Shown one piece after another: positions 36,150 to 44,395 of a DNA stretch of 64,000 nucleotides. The position numbers and the translations under genes are program-made. Under the pieces are notes generated by a model, which did not search any database, had not been told where the DNA came from, and saw only the letters and a list, made by a program, of their open reading frames with translations. The first letter of the stretch is position 1, and every line of letters begins with the position of its first letter. The stretch is from Ensifer adhaerens (GTDB taxonomy: Bacteria; Pseudomonadota; Alphaproteobacteria; Rhizobiales; Rhizobiaceae): positions 2,340,001-2,404,000 of the forward strand of contig OCMG01000004.1 of assembly GCA_900215285.1 (NCBI GenBank), read 5' to 3'.

Positions 36150-36213
36150 AAAAAAAGCCCTTCGGCATCAAGTCGCCGAAACCTTATAGAGTGTTAGATT
36201 AAAGTTCAGGTAA
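36150..36213 (-). promoter_or_regulatory. Promoter and short T-tailed hairpin before the corrinoid protein gene
   Basis: On the minus strand TTACCT (36208-36213), 17 bases, then TCTATA (36185-36190) forms a candidate promoter. Immediately downstream a six-bp stem GCCGAA/TTCGGC equivalent (36161-36166 with 36175-36180) is followed within a few bases by seven T. It could terminate transcription from the gene upstream or attenuate this one. Confidence 0.4.
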
Positions 36214-36259
36214 CGCGCAATCGAAAGCGACAGGCGTCAAGCCCATCTGCGACGGTTCT

Positions 36260-37333
36260 TTATTCGCGCTGCCTCCGGCGGTCGAATTGTACCGACACGA
36301 AGCGGGAGAATACCGGTCCCAGGAAGAGCACGGAGATGAACCGTGCCATCTGCATGGCGAGCACGAAAGGTTGGTCGACGGGAGACGAGGCGGCGATGAT
36401 TGCTACCGAATCGGCCCCGCCGGGACTGGTCGCGAGATAGGCGGTGAGCAGGTCGACATGGGTGAAACGGGAGACGAAAAGCGCCAACAGACCGCATAGC
36501 ATGATCAGCGTTGAGATCGACAAAAACAGGATCGGCAGCGCCTTCAACGCATGCATGACGATCTCGCGCGTGAAGCGGAAGCCGACATTCCATCCGAAAA
36601 GCGTATAGGCGCTCGCGAGCAGCCACATGGGAAGCGTGATGCTCACGATGCCCGCGGCATGACAGGCAATGCCGATGACGATCGGAGCCAGCATGTTGAT
36701 CGAGGGCCGCCTGAGGAGCGTTGATATGACGGGGCCGCAGGCCGCGATGGCGAGGGTCAGGATGAAGTTCAGGGCATCCAGCGGCGGGAACCATGGCTCT
36801 GGCGGCGGAAGGTTGCCGCTGTGGCCAACGGCAATCCGCGCGACGAGCGAGGCCGTCGCCGCCACCATCAGGACACGCAGATACTGCATGAAGGCGACGA
36901 GCCGGAAATCCGCGCCGGCCGATTCGGCCATGAGCACCATGGCGCTGGCGGCACCTGGGGAAGAGCCCCAGATCGCGGTCGTTCCCGGCAGGACCCGGTA
37001 TATGGCGAGCAGCCAGCCGATGCCGAAGCTCAACACCACAACCGAGAGGACGAGGCCCAGAAAAAGGAAGCCATCCTTGCCGATTTCGGCAAAGACGGAA
37101 AGCGGCATGCCGCCGGCAATCATCACGCCGATGATCCCCTGGCAGAAGGCGACGAGCGGCGAGGGGAGGGAGAAATGCATGCCGCGCGCCGCCAGCAGCA
37201 GGCCGGAAACCATTGGACCGAGCAGAAAGACGGCCGGCAGGTCGAAGGCGAAGAGGAAGCCCGTCATCGCAGCCGTCAGCGCGAGAAGCAGGCACCAGTT
37301 TCTGATGCTGTTGCGGCTGTCGCTTTTAGACAT
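36260..37333 (-). CDS. AbrB-family membrane protein
   Basis: A 357-residue protein with about nine membrane helices and the duplicated AbrB_dom pattern: the central loop PGTTAIWGSSPGAASAMVLMAESAGAD and its late twin ATSPGGADSVAIIAASSPVD. AbrB proteins (a bacterial ammonia-monooxygenase-associated name, not an enzyme) are putative transporters or regulators. Substrate and direction are unknown. It could be the module's uptake or release gene, but that is speculation. A weak ribosome site leaves the exact start open. Confidence 0.8.
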   Translation of the reverse strand: MSKSDSRNSIRNWCLLLALTAAMTGFLFAFDLPAVFLLGPMVSGLLLAARGMHFSLPSPLVAFCQGIIGVMIAGGMPLSVFAEIGKDGFLFLGLVLSVVVLSFGIGWLLAIYRVLPGTTAIWGSSPGAASAMVLMAESAGADFRLVAFMQYLRVLMVAATASLVARIAVGHSGNLPPPEPWFPPLDALNFILTLAIAACGPVISTLLRRPSINMLAPIVIGIACHAAGIVSITLPMWLLASAYTLFGWNVGFRFTREIVMHALKALPILFLSISTLIMLCGLLALFVSRFTHVDLLTAYLATSPGGADSVAIIAASSPVDQPFVLAMQMARFISVLFLGPVFSRFVSVQFDRRRQRE

Positions 37334-37552
37334 GGACGGGAACTTTTTCGGTGAGAACGGTTCTGCGATCGGCTGTAGAGCAGCGGCCCGGCCCGTGCAA
37401 GGACGCGGCCCGCTGAAAATCCTTCTTTCGACTGCGGTTTTTTGCTTCGCGAACAGCCTTGTGAGTGGCGCATTTAGGAATGTCCGGCTAGGGCTATGGT
37501 CTAAGATCGTGCATCATCGGTCGAGAAGACCATCATATCTGGTGAGGAAACC

Positions 37553-39136
37553 ATGGATCAGGATATCGAACTTGCAGGCGCCGCAGCCGAGGGGGATGGC
37601 GGGCGGCGCAGTCGCGGCGCCGGCCGGGGTGCTGCAGCGCGCCGCGCGGCGCGCACGGGTGGTGGCCCCGGTCCTTCTCTGCCCTACATCACCCGCAAGA
37701 TCCGCGAATACGAAGTTCTCGACGAGGAGGGGCTTGCCCTCATCGAGGCCAACGCCGATCGCGTGCTGGAAGAAATCGGTATCGAGTTCCGCGACGACGC
37801 GGAAGCGCTGGCGCTCTGGAAGGAAGCCGGCGCGGAAGTGCGCGGCGAGCGCGTGCATTTTCCCAAGGGCCTCTGCCGCAACCTGCTCAAGACTGCGCCG
37901 AAGGAATTCACCTGGCATGCGCGCAACCCTGAGCGCAGCGTTCATGTCGGCGGCAAGGCGACGATCTTCGCGCCGGTCTATGGCCCTCCCTTCGTCCGCG
38001 ATCTCGAAGGCAATCGCCGCTATGCGACGATCGAGGATTTCCGCAATTTCGTGAAGCTTGCCTATATGGCGCCGTCGATGCATTCGTCCGGCGGCACGGT
38101 CTGCGAACCGGTGGACGTGCCGGTCAACAAGCGCCATCTCGACATGGTCTACAGCCATATCAAGTATAGCGACAAGCCGTTCATGGGTTCGGTCACCGCG
38201 CCGGAACGTGCCGAGGACACGATCGCCATGGCGAAGCTCGTCTTCGGCGACGAGTTCGTCGAGAACAATTGCGTGACGCTGAACCTCATCAACGCCAACT
38301 CGCCGATGGTCTTCGATGAAACCATGCTCGGCGCGCTGAAGGTTTATGCGCGTCACAATCAGGCATCGGTCGTTTCGCCGTTCATTCTCTCCGGCGCGAT
38401 GAGCCCGGTGACGGTGGCCGGCACCCTTACGCAGATCCTGGCCGAGGTTCTGGCCGGTGCCTCGTTCACGCAGCTGATCCGCAAGGGTTCGCCGGTTCTG
38501 TTCGGCACGTTCGCGGCCTCGATCTCCATGCAGTCGGGCGCGCCGACGTTTGGGACGCCCGAACCGTCGCTCGTCTCTTACGGTGCGGCGCAGCTTGCCC
38601 GCCGACTCGGCCTGCCGTTCCGCACCGGCGGTTCGCTCTGTGCGTCCAAGGTTCCGGACGCGCAGGCCGCGCATGAAAGCTCCAATACGCTGAACATGAC
38701 TCTGCTCGCCGGCACGAACTTCGTGCTGCACGCCGCAGGATGGCTCGAAGGCGGTCTGGTCTCGTCCTACGAGAAGTTCATGATCGACCAGGACCAGCTC
38801 GGCATGATGCAGAAGATGGCCGAGGGCGTCGATCTGTCGGAAAACGCGCAGGCGCTCGATGCCATCCGCGAAGTCGGTCCGGGCAGCCATTATCTCGGTT
38901 GCGCGCATACGCAGGCAAACTTCCAGTCGGCCTTCTATCGCTCCCCGCTCGCGGACAACAATTCGTTCGAGCAATGGGAAATCGAGGGCTCGAAGCGGAT
39001 CGAAGAACGCGCCAATGCGCTCTGCCGTTCGTGGCTCGACAGTTACGAAGCGCCGCCGCTCGATCCGGCTATCGACGAGGCGCTGCTGGCCTTCATCAAG
39101 CAGAAGAAGGACGCAGTACCAGACGCCTTCTCATGA
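37553..39136 (+). CDS. MttB-superfamily corrinoid methyltransferase, non-pyrrolysine
   Basis: A 527-residue MttB-like (trimethylamine methyltransferase family) protein with an uninterrupted frame, so the UAG-encoded pyrrolysine of true MttB is absent. Non-Pyl members demethylate quaternary amines such as glycine betaine (MtgB), proline betaine or carnitine to the Co(I)-corrinoid protein. The catalytic domain starts near residue 45 (YITRKIREYEVLDEEGL). Residues 15-40 form an Arg/Gly/Ala-rich tail (GGRRSRGAGRGAAARRAAR). GAGGA lies five bases before ATG 37553, so the tail is translated. It lies 219 bp from the divergent AbrB gene. Confidence 0.92.
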   Translation: MDQDIELAGAAAEGDGGRRSRGAGRGAAARRAARTGGGPGPSLPYITRKIREYEVLDEEGLALIEANADRVLEEIGIEFRDDAEALALWKEAGAEVRGERVHFPKGLCRNLLKTAPKEFTWHARNPERSVHVGGKATIFAPVYGPPFVRDLEGNRRYATIEDFRNFVKLAYMAPSMHSSGGTVCEPVDVPVNKRHLDMVYSHIKYSDKPFMGSVTAPERAEDTIAMAKLVFGDEFVENNCVTLNLINANSPMVFDETMLGALKVYARHNQASVVSPFILSGAMSPVTVAGTLTQILAEVLAGASFTQLIRKGSPVLFGTFAASISMQSGAPTFGTPEPSLVSYGAAQLARRLGLPFRTGGSLCASKVPDAQAAHESSNTLNMTLLAGTNFVLHAAGWLEGGLVSSYEKFMIDQDQLGMMQKMAEGVDLSENAQALDAIREVGPGSHYLGCAHTQANFQSAFYRSPLADNNSFEQWEIEGSKRIEERANALCRSWLDSYEAPPLDPAIDEALLAFIKQKKDAVPDAFS

Positions 39137-39276
39137 AGCGAGCCCGCAGCCAGGGAGCAAGGCGCAGCGGCCACGGTGACAGAGATGATCCAGCGCTCCG
39201 TCTGGCGGCCACATTATGAGGAAATGCGTGACCGGGCTTTGGCCGATCGGGCATTGAGAGACAGGTAGGGCGGGCA

Positions 39277-39957
39277 GTGATGCCCGCCTTCGGCGTTCTT
39301 GAGGCGCTTGAGGAGGCTCTGGAGCCCTCGGGCATCCGGCTGCGCGGTGTCGTGTCCTTTGCGGAAGGCGAGGGGCCGACGCTGGCGGATGGGAGCTGTG
39401 CCCGGAGTGTTGTTCTGCTCGGCAATATTGGCGGGTCGATCTGGTCGGCCTTCTCGGCGTGGCGCAAGGCTCATCATGGAAGCAACCCGCTCGACGAATG
39501 GTCGAAGTGGGTGATAGGCCCCGTTGCCGCCGAGTTCGGCGCGACAGCCTTCTATCCGTCTGATGCTCCCTATATGCCGTTTCAGCAATGGGCGATGCGA
39601 GCCGAAGGGCTCAGGTCCTCACCGCTCGGCATACTCATTCATCCGGTCTTCGGGCTCTGGCATGGATATCGCGGCGCATTGGCGTTCCGCGACGCGCTCG
39701 ACGCGCCTGTCGTTATGCCTACCGCATCGCCTTGCGAAAGTTGCGAAGGTAAGCCGTGTCTATCGACCTGTCCGGCGGAGGCCATTTCGATTGCAGGGTT
39801 TGCAGTCGATCCGTGTCGAGATCATCTTGCCTCTGTTGCGGGACGGGCGGGCTGCATGGTGTCAGGCTGCTTCGCGCGCAATGTCTGTCCTGCTGGCGTG
39901 GGCTATCGCTATCCGCCGGAGCAGCTTGCGTTTCATATGGACGCGCTCTTTTCCTGA
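39277..39957 (+). CDS. Double-cluster ferredoxin-like protein
   Basis: A protein of about 226 residues. The N-terminal 140 residues have no obvious motif. The C-terminal part has CESCEGKPCLSTCPAEA and later CMVSGCFARNVCPAG, giving cysteine sets for two [4Fe-4S] clusters. It resembles ferredoxin-like electron carriers and may deliver electrons to the DUF4445 activator. GTG 39277 and ATG 39280 are both possible starts; AGGTAGGG precedes them. It is the next gene after the MttB-like enzyme (140-bp gap). Confidence 0.72.
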   Translation: MMPAFGVLEALEEALEPSGIRLRGVVSFAEGEGPTLADGSCARSVVLLGNIGGSIWSAFSAWRKAHHGSNPLDEWSKWVIGPVAAEFGATAFYPSDAPYMPFQQWAMRAEGLRSSPLGILIHPVFGLWHGYRGALAFRDALDAPVVMPTASPCESCEGKPCLSTCPAEAISIAGFAVDPCRDHLASVAGRAGCMVSGCFARNVCPAGVGYRYPPEQLAFHMDALFS

Positions 39958-39961
39958 CGAC

Positions 39962-40306
39962 TCAGGCCTTTGGCCATGCTTTGTCCAGCCCGCCGGATTT
40001 GGCGAGCCCTTCGCGGAGGGCGGCATAGGCGGGGTGCTGGCTGGAGCGGGCGATTTCCATGAGGCGGATCTGCAGGCGGGCGGGTGCGTTGGCCCCCAGC
40101 CATTCGCCGGCACGCGACAGTTTCAGCGAATTGAGAAAGCGCGCCTCGGATGCGGCGTTGACGAAATGTGTGATGCCATCAAGAAGCGCTTCGTCCTGCG
40201 CCGGATTCTCGAGAACAAGTTGCAGCCATGCCTTGTCCTGGTCGTCGAGCCCGGAAAGCTTGGACGCCACGGTCTCGCTGTCAGGAAAATTGGCCTTGGC
40301 ATTCAT
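39962..40306 (-). CDS. Hypothetical protein, no recognised domain
   Basis: A soluble, helix-rich protein of about 114 residues with an ALLDGITHF motif and repeats of Ala/Leu. The stop is four bases from the convergent ferredoxin gene. I do not recognise the family, and the ribosome site is weak; an ATG 45 bases upstream is possible. Confidence 0.5.
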   Translation of the reverse strand: MNAKANFPDSETVASKLSGLDDQDKAWLQLVLENPAQDEALLDGITHFVNAASEARFLNSLKLSRAGEWLGANAPARLQIRLMEIARSSQHPAYAALREGLAKSGGLDKAWPKA

Positions 40307-40450
40307 CGTTGCAGTCTCTCGGTTCCGAATCGAATTTTGTCCGTTGATCATAGGGCACCGCTACCAGCTTCGCACCTTCGTTCGCCGCTTGACTTCGCGC
40401 GGGCCAGAACCTCCGATGGCCTTATGACGAATCGCTGAAAAAGGGGCGGC

Positions 40451-41467
40451 ATGAAACAGCTATCGGTATGCATGCCCAGCAATCGCGGCTTTGAAAAGTC
40501 GTTTCGTGCTATCGAGACGGCACTTGCCTTTTGCGAGGCGCGCGGCGCCATGCTGATCGTGTCGGACAATTCGGAGGACCAGGCGAAGGTCGCGCATTGG
40601 CGCGGACGATCCGCACACCTCGTCTATCTCGCCGACGCGCCGCTTGAGCCGAACGCGAACGCGATGAACGCGCTGCAGGCGGTGGAAACCCCATTTCTGA
40701 TGCCCATGGGAGATGATGACGAGTTGCATGCGGACAGCGGGCATCCGTCGATGGATCTCTCCTGTCTCGGGCCGGATGTCATCGGAGTGAAGCCGATGAC
40801 GGAGCTCTTCATTCCGGGCACCGACATGTGCATTCGCCGCGCCTTCTCCCTTGATGCCGTGACGCCAGGTCTCCGTTTGCGGCAGTTCTTCGAGCGGAAC
40901 GAGGGAGACAACACGGCGTTCTACAGCATTTTTCGTGCCGCACCCTACATGTCATTGCGGGAGTATTTCATTTCATCTCATCCAACTCGCGGCTCCTACA
41001 GCGACTGGGCGATGGCCATGGCGCTTTTCATGGCGGGCAAGCTGCTCTTCGACCCCTCGATCGTCTTCCGATACAATGCCGAGGCCTGGGCCACCCAGGC
41101 GGCGATCGATGAAAACGCCAAGCGCCTGTATACGAGTGTTGGTTTGCCAGAGAACTTTAGACACTACAGTTCCCTTCTGCGCGCAATGGATCTTTTCGTG
41201 TTTTCAACCCGCAAAGGGAGCGGGTTGACCCAAGCGGCTCTGCTTGACGTTCAGGCAGGCGAGCTATCGGATTTTCTCGATCTTGGTCTACGCCTGGCTC
41301 TTGATCAGGCAGGCGACAGCAATGCGAGCCTGCGGGAATGTGCACGCAAGGCTCTGCAGGAACGCAACCCGATGCTGAAGTTCCTGCATGGAGCTGCCGT
41401 GCTCGACTGTTTCCAGCCGGGAATGAAGGCGAAATATATCGCCTTCCTCAAGACAGCATCCGTTTGA
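40451..41467 (+). CDS. GT2-like glycosyltransferase or sugar-binding GT-A protein
   Basis: A 338-residue protein starting KQLSVCMPSNRGFEKSFRAIE, with the GT-A strand pattern and MPMGDDDEL matching an acidic DxD-like motif. A long C-terminal part of about 150 residues has no domain I know. It could glycosylate a surface polymer. It lies between the C1 genes without a clear role there. Confidence 0.65.
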   Translation: MKQLSVCMPSNRGFEKSFRAIETALAFCEARGAMLIVSDNSEDQAKVAHWRGRSAHLVYLADAPLEPNANAMNALQAVETPFLMPMGDDDELHADSGHPSMDLSCLGPDVIGVKPMTELFIPGTDMCIRRAFSLDAVTPGLRLRQFFERNEGDNTAFYSIFRAAPYMSLREYFISSHPTRGSYSDWAMAMALFMAGKLLFDPSIVFRYNAEAWATQAAIDENAKRLYTSVGLPENFRHYSSLLRAMDLFVFSTRKGSGLTQAALLDVQAGELSDFLDLGLRLALDQAGDSNASLRECARKALQERNPMLKFLHGAAVLDCFQPGMKAKYIAFLKTASV

Positions 41468-41480
41468 CGCCTGAGGGCTC

Positions 41481-42488
41481 TCAGCCGCGACGACGGCGGC
41501 GTTCACCGCTGCCACCGCTTTCGGCGGCCGTTTTGTTGCGCAGCGGGCCGATGCGGGTGACGACGTCGTCCACGGTCGGGCGCGGGCCCTTGGTGTGGCT
41601 GTCGATAGCGCTGCGGATCGAGCGCAGGTGATCGCAGGACGTGCCGCAGCAGCCGCCGATGATGCGCGCGCCGGCGTCGATGGCCAGATGCGCATATTCG
41701 GCCATCAGTTCGGGCGTGCCGGAGTAGTAGATTTCCGCGCCGCGATATTCCGGAATGCCACAATTGCCCTTGACGACGACGACAGCATTCGGATCGGCTG
41801 CCGTCATGTCGAGGAGCGAGGACAGGATGTCGGCAGCACCCACGCCGCAATTGGCGCCGAAGGCGACCGGCTTGTCAGCTAGACTGTCAGCCACCTGCGG
41901 CATGTCCTTCGGGTTCAAGCCCATCATGGTCTTGCCGGCCGTGTCGAACGAGCCGGTGTAAACGTAAGGCAGGTCGAGTGCGATCGCGGCTTCGGCGGCG
42001 GCGCGAATTTCGTCTGGCGAGGACATGGTCTCGATCCACGCGATGTCGATTCCGCCGGCCTTGAGGCCTTCCATCTGTTCCTTGAAGGCGGCGACCGCGT
42101 CTTCATAGGTCATGGCGCCAAGCGGAACCAGAAGTTCGCCGGTCGGTCCGACGGAGCCGGCCACGATCACCTTGCGGCCCGCCTTGTCGGCGACGGCGCG
42201 GGCGATTTCGGCAGCCTTCTTGTTCAGCTCGAAAACGCGGCCTTCCGCCTTGTGCAGCTTCAGGCGCTGGCGGGTTCCGCCGAAGGAATTGGTGAGGATG
42301 ATATCCGCGCCGGCGTCCACGAAGTCCTGGTGAAGCTTCGTGATGTTCTCCGGCTTTGCCTCGTTCCAAAGTTCCGGCGCTTCGCCGGCCTCAAGGCCCA
42401 TCGCGAAGAGATTGGTGCCCGTGGCGCCATCGGCCATGAGTACGCCCTTTTCGGAGAGCAGCGCCTGGAGCGGATTTGCAGTTGTCAT
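41481..42488 (-). CDS. bmt: Betaine-homocysteine methyltransferase
   Basis: A 335-residue zinc methyltransferase. Zinc ligands are in VAFGANCGVG and the C-terminal GGCCGTSCDHL (two adjacent Cys). The opening VLMADGATGTNLFAMGLE is typical. Bmt in Sinorhizobium meliloti makes methionine from homocysteine and betaine; this gene's match is by motif and length. The final 14 residues, GGSGERRRRRG at the end, form the same kind of Arg-rich tail as the activator DUF4445 protein. A 20-bp palindrome sits 29 bases upstream. Confidence 0.9.
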   Translation of the reverse strand: MTTANPLQALLSEKGVLMADGATGTNLFAMGLEAGEAPELWNEAKPENITKLHQDFVDAGADIILTNSFGGTRQRLKLHKAEGRVFELNKKAAEIARAVADKAGRKVIVAGSVGPTGELLVPLGAMTYEDAVAAFKEQMEGLKAGGIDIAWIETMSSPDEIRAAAEAAIALDLPYVYTGSFDTAGKTMMGLNPKDMPQVADSLADKPVAFGANCGVGAADILSSLLDMTAADPNAVVVVKGNCGIPEYRGAEIYYSGTPELMAEYAHLAIDAGARIIGGCCGTSCDHLRSIRSAIDSHTKGPRPTVDDVVTRIGPLRNKTAAESGGSGERRRRRG

Positions 42489-42516
42489 TATCGGATCCTC
42501 GTCTTTGCTGCGGATG

Positions 42517-42536
42517 ATATAAAGATATCTTTATAT
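42517..42536. promoter_or_regulatory. Perfect 20-bp palindrome upstream of bmt
   Basis: ATATAAAGATATCTTTATAT is a perfect 20-bp palindrome, 29 bases before bmt's ATG. It has the size and A/T content of an ArsR-type operator. Methionine-cycle genes in proteobacteria are often controlled by ArsR-type SahR; attributing it to that is inference. Confidence 0.6.
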
Positions 42537-42821
42537 GGTTTCAATCGCTATCTTCCGCCGTTCCCTAGAATTCGCAACTATGGGCCCATTTCAATAGCAC
42601 GATTGTCATTCTGGCGACGCCGTCACGCCGGCGCCCGACATCGGCTTCAAAATATATCGTCAATTCATAGATATTTAAGCTCTCAATAACTCTCCGGTAA
42701 GAATGTCTCGCTAATTGTTCTCGTGCAGCGGGGGACACCGCTGACACTTCCGGATCAGGTCACGCGTACCGGAGGTGAGCGTATTCTGCAGTGTATGTGC
42801 AGGATGGCCACGAGTTTCGGC

Positions 42822-42855
42822 AAGCCGCATAGTTCGCTCAGCGACTGTGCGGCTT
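42822..42855 (+). promoter_or_regulatory. Hairpin before cobQ
   Basis: AAGCCGCATAG (42822-42832) pairs with CTGTGCGGCTT (42845-42855) across a 12-base loop, with one mismatch, then TTTCGCGCTTT. It may be a leader structure or a terminator remnant. Confidence 0.35.
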
Positions 42856-42898
42856 TCGCGCTTTAAATGCGCCGGCCGCGATGCTACCACCGCTTTCC

Positions 42899-44353
42899 AT
42901 GACCAAGACCATTATGCTTCAGGGTACCGGCTCGGATGTCGGCAAAACCGTGCTCGTTGCCGGGCTGTGCCGGATCGCGGCCAATCGCGGGCTGAAGGTC
43001 AGTCCGTTCAAGCCGCAGAACATGTCCAATAATGCCGCCGTCTCGGACGATGGCGGGGAGATTGGCCGCGCACAATGGCTTCAGGCCATGGGCTCGCGGG
43101 TTCCGTCGTCCGTTCACATGAACCCGGTCCTGTTGAAGCCGCAGTCCGAAAACGGCAGCCAGATCATTGTTCAGGGGAAGGTCTTCGGGCAGGCCAAAGG
43201 CCGCGATTACCAGCGACTGAAGCCGCAATTGCTGGGCGCGGTGCTTGACAGCTTCCAGATGGTGAAGGCTGGCGCGGACCTCGTGATCGTCGAGGGTGCG
43301 GGTTCGCCGGCCGAAATCAATCTCCGGGCCGGCGATATTGCCAATATGGGATTTGCGACGGCGGCGAAGGTTCCAGTCGTGCTGGTCGGGGATATCGACC
43401 GGGGTGGGGTGATCGCTTCGCTGGTCGGCACCCATGCGATCCTGTCGGATGAGGATCGGGCGACGATCACGGGATACCTGATCAACAAGTTTCGCGGCGA
43501 TGTTACCCTTTTCGATGATGGTATTCGCCAGATCGAAGGATTCACCGGCTGGCCCTGTTTCGGCGTCGTGCCCTGGCTGAAGTCCACATCGCGCTTGCCG
43601 GCGGAGGATTCAGTCGTCCTGGAACGGCTGGTCTCAAAGGGGCAAGGTGCGCTGAAGGTGGCGGTGCCCATGTTGCCGCGGATCGCCAATTTCGACGATC
43701 TCGATCCGCTTGCGGTGGAGGAGCAGGTGGAGCTTGTTTTCGTCAAGCCGGGCGAGGCCCTGCCGTCCGATGCCGGGCTTGTCGTGCTTCCGGGCTCCAA
43801 GTCGACCATCGGCGACCTTAAGGCCTTGCGAACGAATGGTTGGGATCGCGATCTCCTGGCGCATCGCCGACGCGGCGGCCGCGTCATCGGCATTTGCGGC
43901 GGCTATCAGATGCTCGGCACCCGGATCACGGACCCGCTCGGGCTGGAAGGCGAGGAGCGGGAGATTGCGGGGCTCGGGCTTCTCGATGTCGAGACCGAGA
44001 TGGCGCCGGAAAAGACGGTGCGCAATTCCTCTGCGCGCTCGCTGGAATACGATGCGCCGCTCACAGGCTATGAAATCCATCTCGGTGTAACGCAGGGCGT
44101 CGATTGCTCCCGACCTTCCGTGTCCATCGACAACCGGGCCGATGGCGCGATCTCCAGCGATGGGCGCGTGATGGGGACCTATCTGCACGGGCTTTTCGGC
44201 TCGGATGCCTACAGGCGCGCGCTTCTCGCCAGCTTCGGGGTCGAGGGCAGTGCTCAATCCTATCGCCAGACGGTCGACCAGGCACTCGATCAGGTGGCGG
44301 AGGAGCTTGAAGCGGTGCTGGACAAAGACTGGCTCGCGAGCCTCCTCGATTGA
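42899..44353 (+). CDS. cobQ: Cobyric acid synthase
   Basis: A 484-residue ATP-dependent amidotransferase that amidates four side chains of adenosylcobyrinate a,c-diamide. The N-terminal dethiobiotin-synthetase-like P-loop is QGTGSDVGKTVL. The glutaminase domain follows with GICGGYQMLG (nucleophile Cys) and a late YEIHLG. ATG 42899 is preferred over an ATG 18 bases earlier because the conserved motif starts there. It is the first cobalamin gene of the block. Confidence 0.96.
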   Translation: MTKTIMLQGTGSDVGKTVLVAGLCRIAANRGLKVSPFKPQNMSNNAAVSDDGGEIGRAQWLQAMGSRVPSSVHMNPVLLKPQSENGSQIIVQGKVFGQAKGRDYQRLKPQLLGAVLDSFQMVKAGADLVIVEGAGSPAEINLRAGDIANMGFATAAKVPVVLVGDIDRGGVIASLVGTHAILSDEDRATITGYLINKFRGDVTLFDDGIRQIEGFTGWPCFGVVPWLKSTSRLPAEDSVVLERLVSKGQGALKVAVPMLPRIANFDDLDPLAVEEQVELVFVKPGEALPSDAGLVVLPGSKSTIGDLKALRTNGWDRDLLAHRRRGGRVIGICGGYQMLGTRITDPLGLEGEEREIAGLGLLDVETEMAPEKTVRNSSARSLEYDAPLTGYEIHLGVTQGVDCSRPSVSIDNRADGAISSDGRVMGTYLHGLFGSDAYRRALLASFGVEGSAQSYRQTVDQALDQVAEELEAVLDKDWLASLLD

Positions 44354-44395
44354 CATGTGCGTCCATCGCGCCTAACCCTTCTGCCGTTACTTGAA
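44354..44395. other. Short linker between cobQ and the riboswitch
   Basis: 42 bases with no feature seen; probably the promoter of the riboswitch-controlled unit lies here or inside the cobQ end. Confidence 0.3.

Larger units (their letters stand above)
42489..42898. other. bmt-cobQ intergenic region (divergent)
   Basis: About 410 bp with no gene. It contains the bmt palindrome (42517-42536) and a strong hairpin (42822-42855) just before cobQ. No B12 riboswitch core (for example a GCCACTG motif plus B12 box) is seen here, in contrast to 44396-44715. Confidence 0.5.

Noticed and set aside
37553..39136. Pyrrolysine-type MttB (internal UAG)
   Set aside because: The frame is uninterrupted by any stop for 527 codons, and no Pyl machinery is seen in the window.
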